Assembly (NCBI GenBank): GCA_950106755.1
Contig: OX467088.1
Span: forward strand, 7,796,001-7,860,000
DNA length: 64,000 nucleotides
From: Climacium dendroides
Taxonomy: Eukaryota; Streptophyta; Bryopsida; Hypnales; Climaciaceae
Reading direction: 5' to 3'
Shown here: piece by piece, positions 1 through 12,451 of the stretch
How the letters are laid out: each line of letters starts with the position of its first letter
Position numbering within the stretch: the stretch's first letter is position 1
Notes under the pieces: model-generated
Database searches by the model: none
Told to the model about the DNA's origin: nothing
What the model saw: the letters and a program-made list of their open reading frames with translations, nothing else
Made by a program: the position numbers and the translations under genes

Positions 1-1392
1 TCTCATGGTATCAAAAGGGATGATTTTCATGGTCACCACCAATCTGTCCTTTGTGGATTAAAAAACAAACCAAGAACACTAATTGGAGGTTAAACTAATG
101 TGCAAGCCCTCTCCTTTCTACACAAAATTCCACAAGTAAACATTTACATTTTTGTCTTATATAGAAGGATTCTTTATCATCCATTAGACATTAAGTGTTT
201 GTAACACTACAACGTTGACCTTGTGATGTTGTGGAGTACTCATAGTGTTTGATGAATGACTTTCACAAGTTTGTGTAGAAACGAAGAATGCACCTATGTA
301 TTCATCCTATTAAGAGATAATTTTGGGACTAGTGTTAGGTTCATCAATTCAAGATTAAGGTAGAGTATACAAAACCATTAGGAATTTTGATTTTTGTCTA
401 CTACAATGAGTTTTGTTCTTAACAATTGCTATATTCATTTTTTCTTGTGGCTACTATTTATGGGGTAAACATGTGACAATTACTTTTGGTATGCAATAAG
501 GAAAAACACTAATGGAATTAGTTGCCCTTCAATTAGTAAGTTTGATGTAAGTATGACTTGGGCTGAATATCTATCTTTCAATTCTATTGTCTATTGTCCT
601 TCCTACTTTGAATGATTGCATACAAAATCTGTACTAATAAAGAGAAAAATTTGTCCCAAAGTGATCTCCATAGAATTTGTTTTTTGTACCCAAAGCCGGG
701 TCAGATCTGTCAAGTGAGCCCTAGGATACGTGCAGCTGCAAGCACCACCTAAAAACCACAGTACACATTCATTTTGAAGTGGCAAAATCCTATGTGGACA
801 TACCTTAAAGTGGAAGTGAAAGAGTGTCCTTTACCTAATGCACAAACAGAGAAAACATAAAATAAAAAAGCCTCAAAAAGAAATTAAAACACATGATTAT
901 AACTTACATTTCATTTGGAAGAGATGACCTGATCAGCAATCTAGACATTGAGTTCCATGTCAGAAAAAAGGGGAAGAGGAATTTGTCAAGTAACATCTAA
1001 GCTTTGACAGCCTTCCATGCTGCTGCGTCAACCCTGCTTTTTCTGGTTGTTGTTCATCAAACTACCTGCATACTACCTGCATTGATGATAGTTGGGGTGA
1101 CGGACGTTACGCAGTACGTGATTTAAAAAAAAAAATCATTTGTAGACAGATTTTAGGTGAAAGTACCACTTTAAATCTTGTCCTTGAATCTTATCATCAC
1201 CAAACTGGTTTCAGTAGTGGCTCAAACAGAGACTGCTGTACACTTGGTTCAATTTTCCAAAAAAAAATCACTCTCAATCTCAAAACTATCTCAAAAATCT
1301 CAAAAAGCAATAACCTCCTCCCTCAGTTTCAGTTACACTGCATGTCAGTTATGAAGCTGGAGTGATTTGCCACTTGAGAGCTGATTTTTCTC
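1..1392. other. AT-rich flank, no gene seen
   Basis: No exon chain could be built here. A stretch near 640-760 shares short blocks (for example TTGTACCCAAAG at about 683-694 on the minus reading) with repeats in introns of the kinase gene further right, so part of it is dispersed repeat. The 3' UTR of the gene ending at 1393 must lie in the upper part of this stretch, but no clear polyadenylation signal could be singled out. Confidence 0.4.
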
Positions 1393-4045
1393 CTAATACA
1401 ACCGCACCTGAGAATACAAAGGAAAACACATCATCATTTAAGCTTAGCTACGGTGCTAGATTTGATCCCTTCTAGTTTTGGAGTTAAGAAATTTCAAATC
1501 TCAAAATCAATTCCCTGTTTTTTTGGCTGTTCTTCATGTACAGTACAGTGCATATGGATGGTTGTCAGCAAGCTTACCCCGATAGTTGCAATGAGAATAA
1601 GGTTGCCAACAATTGCCATTGCAACAAGCCCAAACATCCAGTCTGTAAGTTTTGCATAAGGATTGACCTGCAAATCACCAATTGATCAAAATTCCAGCTG
1701 CTGTCAGACACAAACCATTGTATTCCACAGTCATGTGGATGTGAAAATGTGGGAGAGAGTGGAGGTTTGAGAATTATATTGAACTAAGGGGCTTAGAAGT
1801 CAGCGAAGGATTTTTAGTCCATAATCTCCTCATGCCTGGCCAATGAGACAATGAACACCGGACTTAGCATTATGAACTAATAATGCTTGAGAATTAAAAA
1901 ACTCAACAGAATTATTAAACATAATGTCAATTCATTCTACTCAATCTGTACTATTTGGTAGAAAGATTACTAGAAAATAAGGTAATTGCATCAAAACACA
2001 AACCATTTCTAAAACCAACTCTATAAATTTTTGCCGGAAATGTACAATCTCTCATGAGAGCCTATGATTGATTTTGGATACACCTGTTTTCACTAATTTA
2101 AAAATTCATAGTTTATTCAAGTTGTGTTAAAAAAAAATACTTGCTAATAGAATCTTGACTTTCAACAAGATCCAACAACAAAGCAAACAATCTAATAATA
2201 GGAACCATACTCAAATGCTTCTTCTTGGCAACTTTGGGTGTAATTACTTGAACCTTGAAAGGTTGAGACCTATCACTAAAGTAGTCTACCAAAAATGATC
2301 CCATTTTTTGAACCAATAGGTGCATTCTCCATTTCTATTATAACCTTCAAAGTCATCCATCTACCACTCTAGAACCTCTAGCTCCGTCCTTTTGGGGTTA
2401 ACAACAACAAGGATTCAATTACTTGATGAATAGGTGTCATTCCTCCTTTCTCTAAAAACCTTGAAAGCCATTCATCAAACACTTTGTCATCTACTCCACA
2501 ACATCAAAGGATTAATCTTCTTTTGATTGACGCAAAGAAGTTGCATTGAACCTTGGTTACTTGATGAATAGGTCAATGCCATTCTTCCTTTCTACAATAG
2601 TACTTCTCTAAAGTGAACTTCTTTAAGACAATGATCTCTTTAAAGTGATGGAGTATTGATTGCTTGATCCCCACTAGGCCCAATCCCAAACATACACATC
2701 AGAAAAGTTCTTTGAGATTCATGAGCATGAGACTTGAACCTAATCCCGGGGCTATTACTTCAGAAAATCTGAAAGTCATTCATCAGACACTTGTTGTCCA
2801 TATCGTCATAGGATTAATCCTCTTCTGACTGGTGCAGCGAGGTTGCATTGAACCCTAGACTTGGCACTACGGTGATGATCAATTCCTAGAATTTGAAAAA
2901 CTCTTTTTGCAAAGGTGCCCCAATGGGAGGAAAAAAATCACCAACCTTGCTACGGTAGAAGGTGAAGAGCAGATAGGAGGCCACTGGCACAGCCAGAATG
3001 AAGGGCGCCACCCACTCTGGTGCAGTCTTGGTGGCCGCCTCAGTTACAGCTGCCGAGTCCTCGGCAGCTCTGGCATAGTCCATGGGTTGATAGCTTCCGA
3101 GCCACCCTGCCATTGCTACCCCTAGTGTCCACCCTCCCTTTTTCAAATTGTTTGCATGCTCCGTACCCTGTGCTTTGCAAAAAGTTTGCAAACAATATCC
3201 AGTAGACCATCAGAACCAAAGTTTTAGAGGAGGGAGAAGATGGTATAGGACTAATAGAATTGACGTTCTAGACTCTCGAAACCAACGTTATAGCTTATCA
3301 GAAACGACATTAAAGACTATCAATGTGAATCCACGATGTCGACGATCCGAACCGACATTATAGAATCAAAACCAACATTATAAACTAGAAGAATTCACAT
3401 TATATACTAGTATGGAACCGAAATTATTGACCAGAAGAAGAAGCCACATTCTTTTGATAATTTTTATCGTAAGAGAAGAACTTTCTATCCCTTTTAAGCA
3501 TTTTAACCAATACCGTAGGATGTAGGAGCTTACCTGCAAGGAAGATTGCCGCACCAAACCTTGCATCTCATCTTCCACAGCCATCTCCCTCTCGCCCAGC
3601 CCGGCTGTAGCTGCAGGCGAGATTAGGTTCAGAGTTTTTTCTACAACTTTTGGAGAGTAGCTAACGCAGAAATCAACAATCAACCCACTTTGTTGTCAAG
3701 TGTGGATGGAAGGTTAGGTGGCTGAAATTTTGAAAACAATCAAAATAAATGACAAGTTTGCCTGAATCTGGACGGAAATCTCCCGACAAGTATATGAGTT
3801 TTGTATTCGAATGAAAAAAAATTTAGAAAATAATGTAGCGACAATACCAAAGAATTACCAGTGAAAGACTGATTAGATTTTGCTGGTAGGTTTCGTTTCT
3901 TGTGGCTAAGGTGTCGAGGCGGAGTCAACAAGCCGGTTTTTTGAGAGAGCGCTGTTCCTTTAATGTTGCTTGTTCTTGGACTTCCTGCTCCGTGAATTAA
4001 TGCTCCGTAACGATGACATAAAAGGGCGTGATTAGCAACTGCCAT
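1393..4045 (-). CDS. plastid-type two-TM small membrane protein, function unknown
   Basis: Five coding exons on the minus strand: 4045-3859, 3640-3534, 3167-2946, 1667-1578 and 1407-1393, giving 206 aa. An alternative acceptor for exon 2 at 3610 keeps phase and gives 196 aa. The start is the first ATG, with no other in-frame choice. Residues 1 to about 65 are rich in Ser, Arg, Lys and His with few acidic residues, like a plastid transit peptide. Two hydrophobic spans follow: about 150-169 (APFILAVPVASYLLF) at the end of exon 3 and about 183-202 (FGLVAMAIVGNLILIA) in exon 4. They are joined by a short basic loop, YRSKVNPYAKL, created by the exon 3/4 splice. The last coding exon is 15 nt and encodes only VRLY-stop. 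Reading past the exon 3 donor (AAG|GTTGGT) gives a shorter, less plausible C-terminus. The tail resembles conserved plant chloroplast proteins, but no name can be given. Exon 2 is the least certain part. Confidence 0.65.
2100..2880. repeat. degenerate direct repeats in intron 3 of the two-TM gene
   Basis: The intron between exons 3 and 4 (1668-2945) contains two diverged copies of one block, about 2460-2560 and about 2765-2865. Both run from a CATTCATCA motif through GGATTAATC to TTGCATTGAACC. The part at 2595-2760 (CTCTTTAAAG, then CCCAATCCCAAACATACACA) recurs at 32656-32790 in the AT-rich desert. This marks it as a dispersed repeat rather than coding sequence. Confidence 0.5.
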
Positions 4046-6591
4046 CTTTCAAAAACTCTAAATCTGCAAAAGAACTCATGCCCTAAAAAGTAAGAACGTG
4101 AGGAGGATTGGAATGTGTCTTGAATTTCTTGTGCAATTTCAATCTTTCTTCACTGAAATATCACATCAGATGTTAAAAATGCTTACAGTAGAGGATGCAA
4201 ATAGTATCCTCTACCTTAACTAGCTACCCTAAATTGGGAAGACTAGATAACCTTGAAGAATAGGAAGGCTCAAGAAGGTTATTGGACATAGTGCCGTGAG
4301 TGTCCTTCTTGGCTCACGCGAGAGCTCACCCTCTCTTCTAAACAAGAGATCAAACTCTCAGATCTTGAAAAACCTACGACTCTCTCTCAAAGAGTGTGTG
4401 GAGGATGATTTATTGATTCTAAACCGCAATGCAGCATGTGGAAATGAAATTGACAGGAGGGGGTTATGAAAACATAATATATATATATCCCTGTCAGAGT
4501 GTAAAAATTAATTACTGAATTTCCTACACATCCAAGAAGTGCTTCCCAAAGCAACACAGAAGTGATCCTCAAAACGACAGGAAAAAAAAACAAAAACAAA
4601 ACAAGTCAAAAACTTCACAGAAACAAGGACATACCTTGAATGAAAAGGATTCCACAAATGAGTTACTTCAAAAATCTCCAAGTCTCTTCACCTGTAACAA
4701 TGTAAAGCTGCTTCTTGCAACTTCCAAAACTGACAAAGTTTACATCAGCAGAAGAGTAGGGAAATCAAATGCAGTCAGTTGAGTGAGCAAATGGAAAGCA
4801 GAAACTGCTTTGTTCGGATAGACAAACGGAAAGCTTACTGTGCAACAAGGGTTGGGATTGCAGGGATTCAAAAGCAAAGTGGTGGCGGGGTAGGCCGACG
4901 AAGCAATAGGCTTATCGTGTTCTTAGAAAAAAGTAAAGCTTGCAGTCAATATCCGTGTGAATGGGGTTCTGCTCCTTGTATGGATGAGATGACCTCATTT
5001 ATATTTTTTTAGCTTTGATAAATTTAGATAAATGTAGTAGCAATTGACATTATAATTTCCTGACTAAGTATGATTTTTTTTAATGGTATCTTAATGTTTG
5101 CTATTCAGTTATAATAGAACCTCTCTAAAGTAATTTCTCTTTAAAATAATAACCTCTTTAAAGTAATATTAATTGTCCAATTCCGGCGGTATACAATGTC
5201 ATTAGTGCAATGACCCTTCCTATTGTAATAACTTCTCTATTGTAATATAGTCAATCTAATCTCAGCCTTGTTACTTTAGAAAGGTTCTAATGTACTTCAA
5301 ATGAGTCACTAGAACTTTCTAACCAACGTAAAGTACATCCATCCGTAATGGTCATGCTGTACAACTAGAATGGTTATCATTTCTTCTTATAAACATTACA
5401 ACATCAAGCCCGCATAAACAATCACATTTTGTAAAGGTTTAAATTTGAAAGGGCAACAAACCCATTCCTTGTTGCCTCTTTATTTGAATGAGCCTTTAAC
5501 CCATATACGATGTCGGGGCGATTTTTTGGTCAATGAATGATAAAGAATCCTTTTGTATAGAACAAAAGTGCAAATATTCATCTTCAAAATTTTGTATGAA
5601 TGCTTTTGGATTTTCTTAAACCAACTATTCTCACAATGCCAAAAGGGATAATTTCCACAATCATTAGCCTATCCCTTTTAAGGGTTAATACTACTCTTCA
5701 ATATTGACAACATGTAATATGACACTCAAAATTTTAAATGTTATCTATAAAATTGTGTTCTAAGATAGTAATTGAACTATATATGTAGAATATCTTCTTG
5801 CATTTACTAGGCAGATAATCTATACTTCATTCCATTTGCTTTCTAGCTCTCGAATTCTTGAAAATTTTGGAGTAGATACCCCCAATACATTTCAAAATCA
5901 TAATGCCTAGACTTCAAATCTAAATTTTTTCAAACCCCTTCCTGAAAGTAAAACTTCACCTTTCAAACTTTTATCAAAAAATGTGCAACCCATAACTTCA
6001 ACTTTTTGATAATATGTTGGAAAACAAATTGAAAGTATATGAAAAAATCATCAATATTTTCAGTAACTTCATTGAGCATTTAACAATGTCCATAGAAGCT
6101 TCTATTTGACTGAAAAATGAAAATTAAATATATACGTTGAGCAAAAATTTTGGTTACAAACTCAATGCCACTTTACCAAGATTTAGACCTGCACACCCAG
6201 ACATGTTGAATTTCAAAGTACTCCTGTCAATCAGAATTACAAACCCTGGAAAAATAGTCAAAATGGGTTTTAGTACACTTGGAGTCTTGGGACCATCCTA
6301 GTTGTGGCACCGACAGTAGATTACCAGAAAATTGATAAAAGATTGAACTTCCACAGCATAAAACAGAAGTCCATGGAAAGTTGGGCCTGTGAAAAGCTGG
6401 AAAATGTTGCAGTCACATCACTGCAGCCTACGATCACAAACTCCGAACCAAGAACCGACGGTTCTTTTCAAGGAACCGCTGTCCAAAGCTACACGGAGGT
6501 AAAGTGTTAGGAGCACTTGACACTTCTCACATGATACCAAGAAACTAAGGGGTATCAGTGAGGTAAATTACCTCTAAAGGTCTAGCAATGA
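4046..6591. other. intergenic, mostly AT-rich
   Basis: Lies between the start of the two-TM gene and the stop codon of RPN5. It holds one TIR element near 5112-5292 and a block at about 4185-4215 (TATCCTCTACCTTAAC) that recurs at about 20370-20395 inside the kinase gene. Short open frames here, such as 4779-5012 and 6304-6510 on the plus strand, have no splice context or recognisable similarity. Confidence 0.4.
5112..5292. mobile_element. small TIR element (pogo/Emigrant-like MITE)
   Basis: The left end reads TAGAACCTCTCTAAAGTAAT at 5115-5134. The right end, reverse complemented from about 5269-5289, reads TAGAACCTTTCTAAAGTAAC, so the termini are inverted repeats of about 20 bp. The block CTCTTTAAAGTAAT repeats just inside the left end. 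The terminal style (AACCTCT plus A/T-rich repeats) resembles pogo-type plant MITEs such as Emigrant; that assignment is from memory of the family. There is no coding capacity. The target duplication is probably TA but is not certain. Confidence 0.55.
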
Positions 6592-9500
6592 TTACTGTAC
6601 TTTTAGTGTGACTTTGTGAACCATGGTTTCCTTGTGAATCTGGTGGCAGCTTTTCTCAACAAGATCCAACAACCTCTCAATGTTAACAGCCCAAGAGTTT
6701 AGAACGTCATTGCTATCCATTTTGCTGGTGAAGCAGACCACACCTGCTGGTCTATCAACCTTGGCGATCAAGGCTTTTGAAACCACCATTTCTGAGAGGT
6801 GCTTCTCCGTTTCCTGTCATGTGAGCCATAATATAAGAACACAATATGATAGAACCCTGCAGGTGCCTCTCTGCACTACAAGAAGACAAAAAAGCAGGTA
6901 TTCCTAGTCCTGGAAGGGCCCCCATTCTCATAGCTGGAGACTTCTAGCAGCGTGTCACGTGTAATCATTTGTTCCTTTTATTGTCTCATGAAAACAAATA
7001 CAAAACGAAGCCCAAGATGCCATTCAACAAAGTAGGAAACAGATAGAGCCAATAATAAACAACCAGAAAACGAAAGCGTAAGTTTCGCAATTGATACCTG
7101 AGCAGTAAGGCATAAGAGTTCGGACAGCCTCGTTAATGTGATTCTTGAGTAATATTTGGAAACCACCAAGATGTTCTGTAATAAAGAGCAAATTTGGTCA
7201 GAGAAACGCTTCCCTAAATAAAACGACTACTTCAAACCAAAATTTAGTCGAAGTTCTTCCAAATCAACCCAGCAGGATTCAAGTTTAGAGAGAACAGAAC
7301 AGAATACTTACATGTTCAATGACTCGCAGGCGAAGATCTTCAGCTGCCTGATCCCCAAGGGAACCACCAGGTAGATTAACTTCCTGTTCAAACTCAGTCT
7401 TGTAATCTTCCCAAAAGCGGTCCCACCTTATCACTTCCATTGTTACGAACTGCTTCAGCAGAGCTCTGCAACCACGACAATAAAACCGTATAGTTTTCAA
7501 CGATCAAGCTATTTACTGACACGTTTTCAAAGTAGAAAGAAAATATCTGTTAATCCCAAATATTCTTGGTCAACCTACGCCAAAGAAATAGAGAAGATAT
7601 AGCCAGACTACCTGAAGGTAAAAGCCACATCCATGTTAGGAAATTTCATTAAAAAACTCACTCCAAGCAACGTAGTTATCTCCCACATCCAACCTTCCAA
7701 ACAATGGTCCCAGTAGCAAAGTCCAACTTATGGTAAACTTCACTCATAACGCAATAGAAATAGATAAAAAAACGTACTGAAATTTAGGGATTTCGGACAA
7801 CTTCTTGTCTTCAAGAGTGCTGTTCAGTAAGCTTGATTGCATAGAATCATGAGGAGCCAGAACCAAGTACCAACAGATCTTCCTCAAAATCTAAGACACC
7901 AAGTAAACAGTACATTAGTGCAACATTCAGAAAGTGTAATAGAAGACAAAAGTTCTGCTTCAACTAACCTTAGTGTCCCCAAATTTCATCACTTTGAAAG
8001 TATGAGGACTCATGTACTCACCGGAACCCACTCTGGCTGCCCTTCCACGGCCATCGCTGTATCAGAAGTCTCTGCCTCACTCTTCACTAGACCTTCATAT
8101 ATAGCCTGATAGCTCCGGCACATCTCCAGATACTCTTGGTTATGTGCATAGTACCTGCAGAATCAACATCACAGTACTCACAAATATGCCATCACAAATA
8201 CCCCAAATGCCAGAAATCTCTCAGAAAAAAAACACTCAAACATTTGTTAGATTTTAAGAATTGCTTGCCACTTCGAAACTAGAGCAAAGCTCAATGGCCT
8301 CCTACAAAGTCTCACAATATATAGAAAGAATAGGCACCGGCCCAAACCTGATCATGTGTTCGTAGTAAATCCGCCTCAACTCAGAGAGTGTTGGCACATC
8401 GGGAGCTGGTTCCTCTATTATACTCTCCGCTTCCTTCGCCTTCTTCTTTTGTCTAGGAGTTTCAGTGAAACTCTTAGGATTGATCTTTCTAGACAATATC
8501 TGAGCCCTAATAAAATCTTTGCGATCGAGGCAAAGTCGAACCTGTCCCACCACCATCCTGTCAGTAACACTTCAACGAAAGAATGGCACCCGTAAATACC
8601 GAAGTGAAAAAGCCACCATTCAAACTAGATTTAAGCTAGCCGGTGAATCAAGGCCTGCAGACAAAAAAACGTCCGTACCTGCTCAAGAATGAAAGCAATC
8701 TTCTCAGTCTTAGCCATGGCACCAAAAGTTTCCACCTGCGCAAACAAATACAGACCTAAATCAGAACTTTCGAATGCGGTTACCAAGCTGCATAAACCAC
8801 CTTCCCAACTCTCATGGCACCACTATTTTACAGGTCGCTAACATCACATACTCCAATACATCAAAATCAGAAGATAAAGTTACATACCGCCACTTCTTGC
8901 ATGCAATCCGCAGCTTCAGCAATTTGCCCTTGCTCTTCTCTGATCTTTGCTAGCTTTTTGATTAGTCGTGCCCTCTCTATCTCAACATATATCTGTCGGT
9001 AGCAGACACAATCCATCAGCATAGATATTTCTAACCGGTAAGTAATACAATAATTCGCCGAAGAGAAATAAACACAAAAAATGGACAGAGATGAAAGTAG
9101 CACCTTCCCAGCAGACACAGTGTTGAGAGTCTCAATCAGCTCAATGCGAGCTTCTACAGTCGGGGCTTCATCTATGTACTGCATAGCTTGCTGCACCATG
9201 GCAGTCACGGCCTGCACATCACCATCAGCGTCATACCATAAGCCTATTGCACTTCGTCCTGGCAGTATCAAGGAGCTCCATGGTACAATGTCATTTGACA
9301 AAAACCTGTTCCATGAATTAAGGTAGGGACACCCCAAATCGCCATTGACCCCAAAGCGAAAGAACAGATTCCGTCCCGGGAGAAAGTCGTTTCACATCGC
9401 GTGAGTCTTTAGTCTAAAACCCAAATTACAGCCTAGAACGATGCACAAAGGTCATTCAAACAAGATTGCGGAAGGACCTGCGTGTAGAATAGTTCAATAG

Positions 9501-10166
9501 AACTCTCAAGAAGACGTAACTAGGTCTAAGCAACGTGTCACATCTTCTCACTCTCACTATCGCATGAATGGCGCTAACTCCAAATTGCACCAAAAAAGGG
9601 TATTCAAATTTTCAATTTAATCGTTTCCTATCCAGGAGGATCCACTGTGTAAAACCCTAATTACAACCTAGAAGAATGCAACCGGCGATTCAAGCGAGAG
9701 AAACTGCATGTAGAATCGCCATTACGACCCTCAAGATGACATAAAAAGATACATCTAACTTGCCATATCTTCTCACCCGTGCAAGAGAGGCGCCAACCCC
9801 AAATTTCACCAAAATGCAGCAAGAGCTTACTTGTTTAAGTTGCGACCGTCGCTTCGAGAGAAGCAGAATTTGCTCGTTCAGTGTTTTCCACGCCTTGGCT
9901 TCATAGCACAATTGGATGATTTCAATCACCACCTTCCTTGTGCCCGGGACATCCGCAGCAAGACGCATTTGCTTTTCTTCATTCAGCAACGCCTCGATCT
10001 TCGCATCGAGTTTACCGTCCTCCTACAAGAAAATTTCCAAATCATCAATCAATATAAACACTATTCAAGAAACCCCAGACTGACCTAACCATGAAACCAA
10101 ACTAAAATCGGTTCCTTGAAAAGCGGAGGAGAAATTCTACACCATGAAGTTGAAGGAACGTACCAT
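6592..10166 (-). CDS. RPN5: 26S proteasome regulatory subunit RPN5 (PSMD12 homologue)
   Basis: Non-ATPase lid subunit of the 19S regulatory particle, which supports lid assembly and the Rpn11 deubiquitinase. Eleven coding exons on the minus strand: 10166-10164, 10022-9831, 9211-9104, 8992-8888, 8735-8679, 8541-8348, 8154-8022, 7890-7778, 7465-7312, 7175-7098 and 6813-6592. The joined frame is exactly 1359 nt, 452 aa; plant RPN5 is about 440 aa. Family landmarks appear in order: [95 protein letters not shown], then the C-terminal PCI (winged-helix) segment [16 protein letters not shown] through [16 protein letters not shown]. All introns are GT-AG and all phases close. The ATG is followed at once by a GTACGT donor, so the first coding exon is 3 nt. 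Identification is very secure. Confidence 0.95.
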
Positions 10167-11512
10167 GATGAAGCGTGCCGTGAGATCGAGGTGAGTGCGC
10201 AGGTGCGAAGGCGAAGACGGGAAAAATGGACAGCAAGTCGGAACAGGACGCTCACCGCAAGTTTGAGCGAGGGCGGAGCTTCAAGGCCAAATACTTCGTT
10301 CCCTGGCCGGGCCGGGTCGGGCCGGGTGCCAACCACCCGCCGGGTCGTTTCCATTCAACCGACCCCTTGATTTCCATTATTCGTCATACCTTGGTGCGTC
10401 ATACCTCGGGTTTATACCCGGTTATATACCCGGAACATAGGTAGACGTCCGTTTTTTTTTTTATCACTAGAATTTTTCTGAATCATTCATCTCTCGAAAA
10501 ATAAATCACTTTTTAGCTATTTCAATGCACTTTTTCATCCAAATTTTAATGGTTTTCATCTATACCATTTGAAAAAAGAATTTTACTTTTTTCAAGCATC
10601 AAAAGTAATTAAGAACAATGTTAAAATGGTGCAATTTGTCCCTATAATGCTCCCAAAATGACATGGTTCTAAATGATATGGTCCTATGAGTCTTAGTATT
10701 ATTAAAAGTAATATTTGTGACTTGATAACACTTTTGACATATTTTGAAGTAGATTTAAGTTTATTCTAATTTATCAATGATTGGATATAATAAAATACAC
10801 CCTATAAATCATAATATGTCAACTAAGAAACTTGATCTTCTACAATAACAATGATATCATTTGACACTCATCTAGGAAGCCAAATCTAAATGCCTCTTTA
10901 TGATTGATTGTATTCAAATATATTTCAACAATCACCATTTTGTAAATAGGGTTATTATTAGGTTGCACTCATTATACATTGTATGAAAGGTTGTATTTAA
11001 AATCATGGTATATAACAAATTAGATAATAAACCATTCTTTGTAATTTTCTTGATAATGAAATCTTATCTTCACTTTCTACCCTTAAACATTAAACCTAAT
11101 CTAAGTTGCTCAATATTTAGGAAAGCTTCTTCTTAATGGAATAAATGGAAGAAGTTTGTATAAATGATTTTCAATAAAAATGATAAACGTCAACAAAAGA
11201 TTTTTATAAGAAATTTATTGATATTTGTAGTTTAATCTAATTGACTTGAAATTCAAATTTTAAAATGTAAATTGTTCTGTATAGAGACCAATAATTGTAG
11301 TAGTATATTAATCAATTGAAAATGAAAATTTAGCCAATCAATAAAATTTGGATGCTATAAATAGAAATTATATATTTGATGAATTTTAAATTGAAATTAT
11401 TACAAATTTTATTTGAATTAAATCTATGGATATTTTGCAAATTTTGATTGTAAGGATAATTTCTAATCTTGTCTTTTAATCCAAACATTAAAAAGGTTGA
11501 AGAAGCTTTATT

Positions 11513-11559
<47 letters not shown>

Positions 11560-12451
11560 TTAATTTTTTTTTTCAATCCCTAAGGCATTTAGGAGTAAAT
11601 TGGATATCATAGTTACAATATTAAAAAATAAGAATATGACTACTGACTTTTTTGAATTTTAGTGTTTAAAAAATCAAAAAACATATTGTTTAGTAGTCTT
11701 AAATAGCATGTGTGTCACACCTTCAATTGTTGGTTGTGATTTAATAAATGCGACTACACCTACTTGGAGTATTGTTGCAAAACTAGCCCATATAGGTTCT
11801 TGCTTAAAATGTACTGGTATGCCATTTAAATATGATAGGTTATAATCAATTTTGAATATACCTATCATCAATACTTTAAAAATTTAGAAATTGTTGATTT
11901 GAAGGTTTGAAAATTTATGCTAAGACACTTAAAACCTTTTTTTCAATAGCCAAAGAGAACTACAAAATATGAAAATTTTATAATAGGGACCATTGCTAAA
12001 TGCACACTTAAACACTTTAATTTAATTTAATTAGTGTAGTTAATGTGTGTTGAATTCAATTTAATTAAAACTCCTTAAATATTTTGTTTTCAATAACTTT
12101 ACAACAGGAAAAAATCTCATATCATTTGGTTTAAAAATGGTTAAAATTTGAAAATTTAAGTGCAACCATTGATTAAATCAACGCCCGGGTGCCATGCCGT
12201 GCCGTGACGCTGCGTTAGGATTAATACACGCCGACGGCCGCCGACGGGAGAGACTGCAAGAAGCTGAAATGGGAAATCTCTCCCGGTCATTAGGGTTCTT
12301 CTCACGGATTGTCATTCTCGCCATTGACATGGGTTTTAGGTTTTCGCAAGAATTCGGATAGATGCTCACTGCGCAGGATATCTGGAATTTTTTGTCACAC
12401 GACGGGGTTTGAGATTCGAGAAAGTACTTCTCGCATTCGAATTTCTTGACC
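10167..12451. other. intergenic between divergent RPN5 and uS15 genes
   Basis: RPN5 and the uS15 gene point away from each other. The first 280 bp are GC-richer, with CCGGGCCGGG and CCCGGTTATATACCCGG blocks around 10300-10435, and probably hold the RPN5 5' UTR and promoter. From about 10440 to 12180 the DNA is strongly AT-rich with no exon chain. A GC-richer patch at 12181-12451 precedes the uS15 start and probably carries its promoter. Confidence 0.45.
11519..11547. repeat. (TA)n microsatellite
   Basis: An uninterrupted run of alternating T and A of about 29 nt, followed by T-rich sequence, in the AT-rich part of the RPN5-uS15 intergenic region. Confidence 0.9.

Noticed and set aside
2700..2760. 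GGTTCAAGTC-like string suggesting a tRNA or SINE B box
   Set aside because: No A box at the proper distance on the same strand and no acceptor stem; the block is part of a dispersed repeat also seen near 32750.
8867..9337. 156-codon minus-strand frame
   Set aside because: It spans RPN5 exons 3 and 4 and reads through the intron between them; conserved family sequence stops exactly at the splice sites.
12446..12451. Start of the uS15 frame at an upstream TTG
   Set aside because: A TTG start is not expected for a nuclear gene; ATG at 12452 in ACCATGG is six bases downstream and starts a good presequence.
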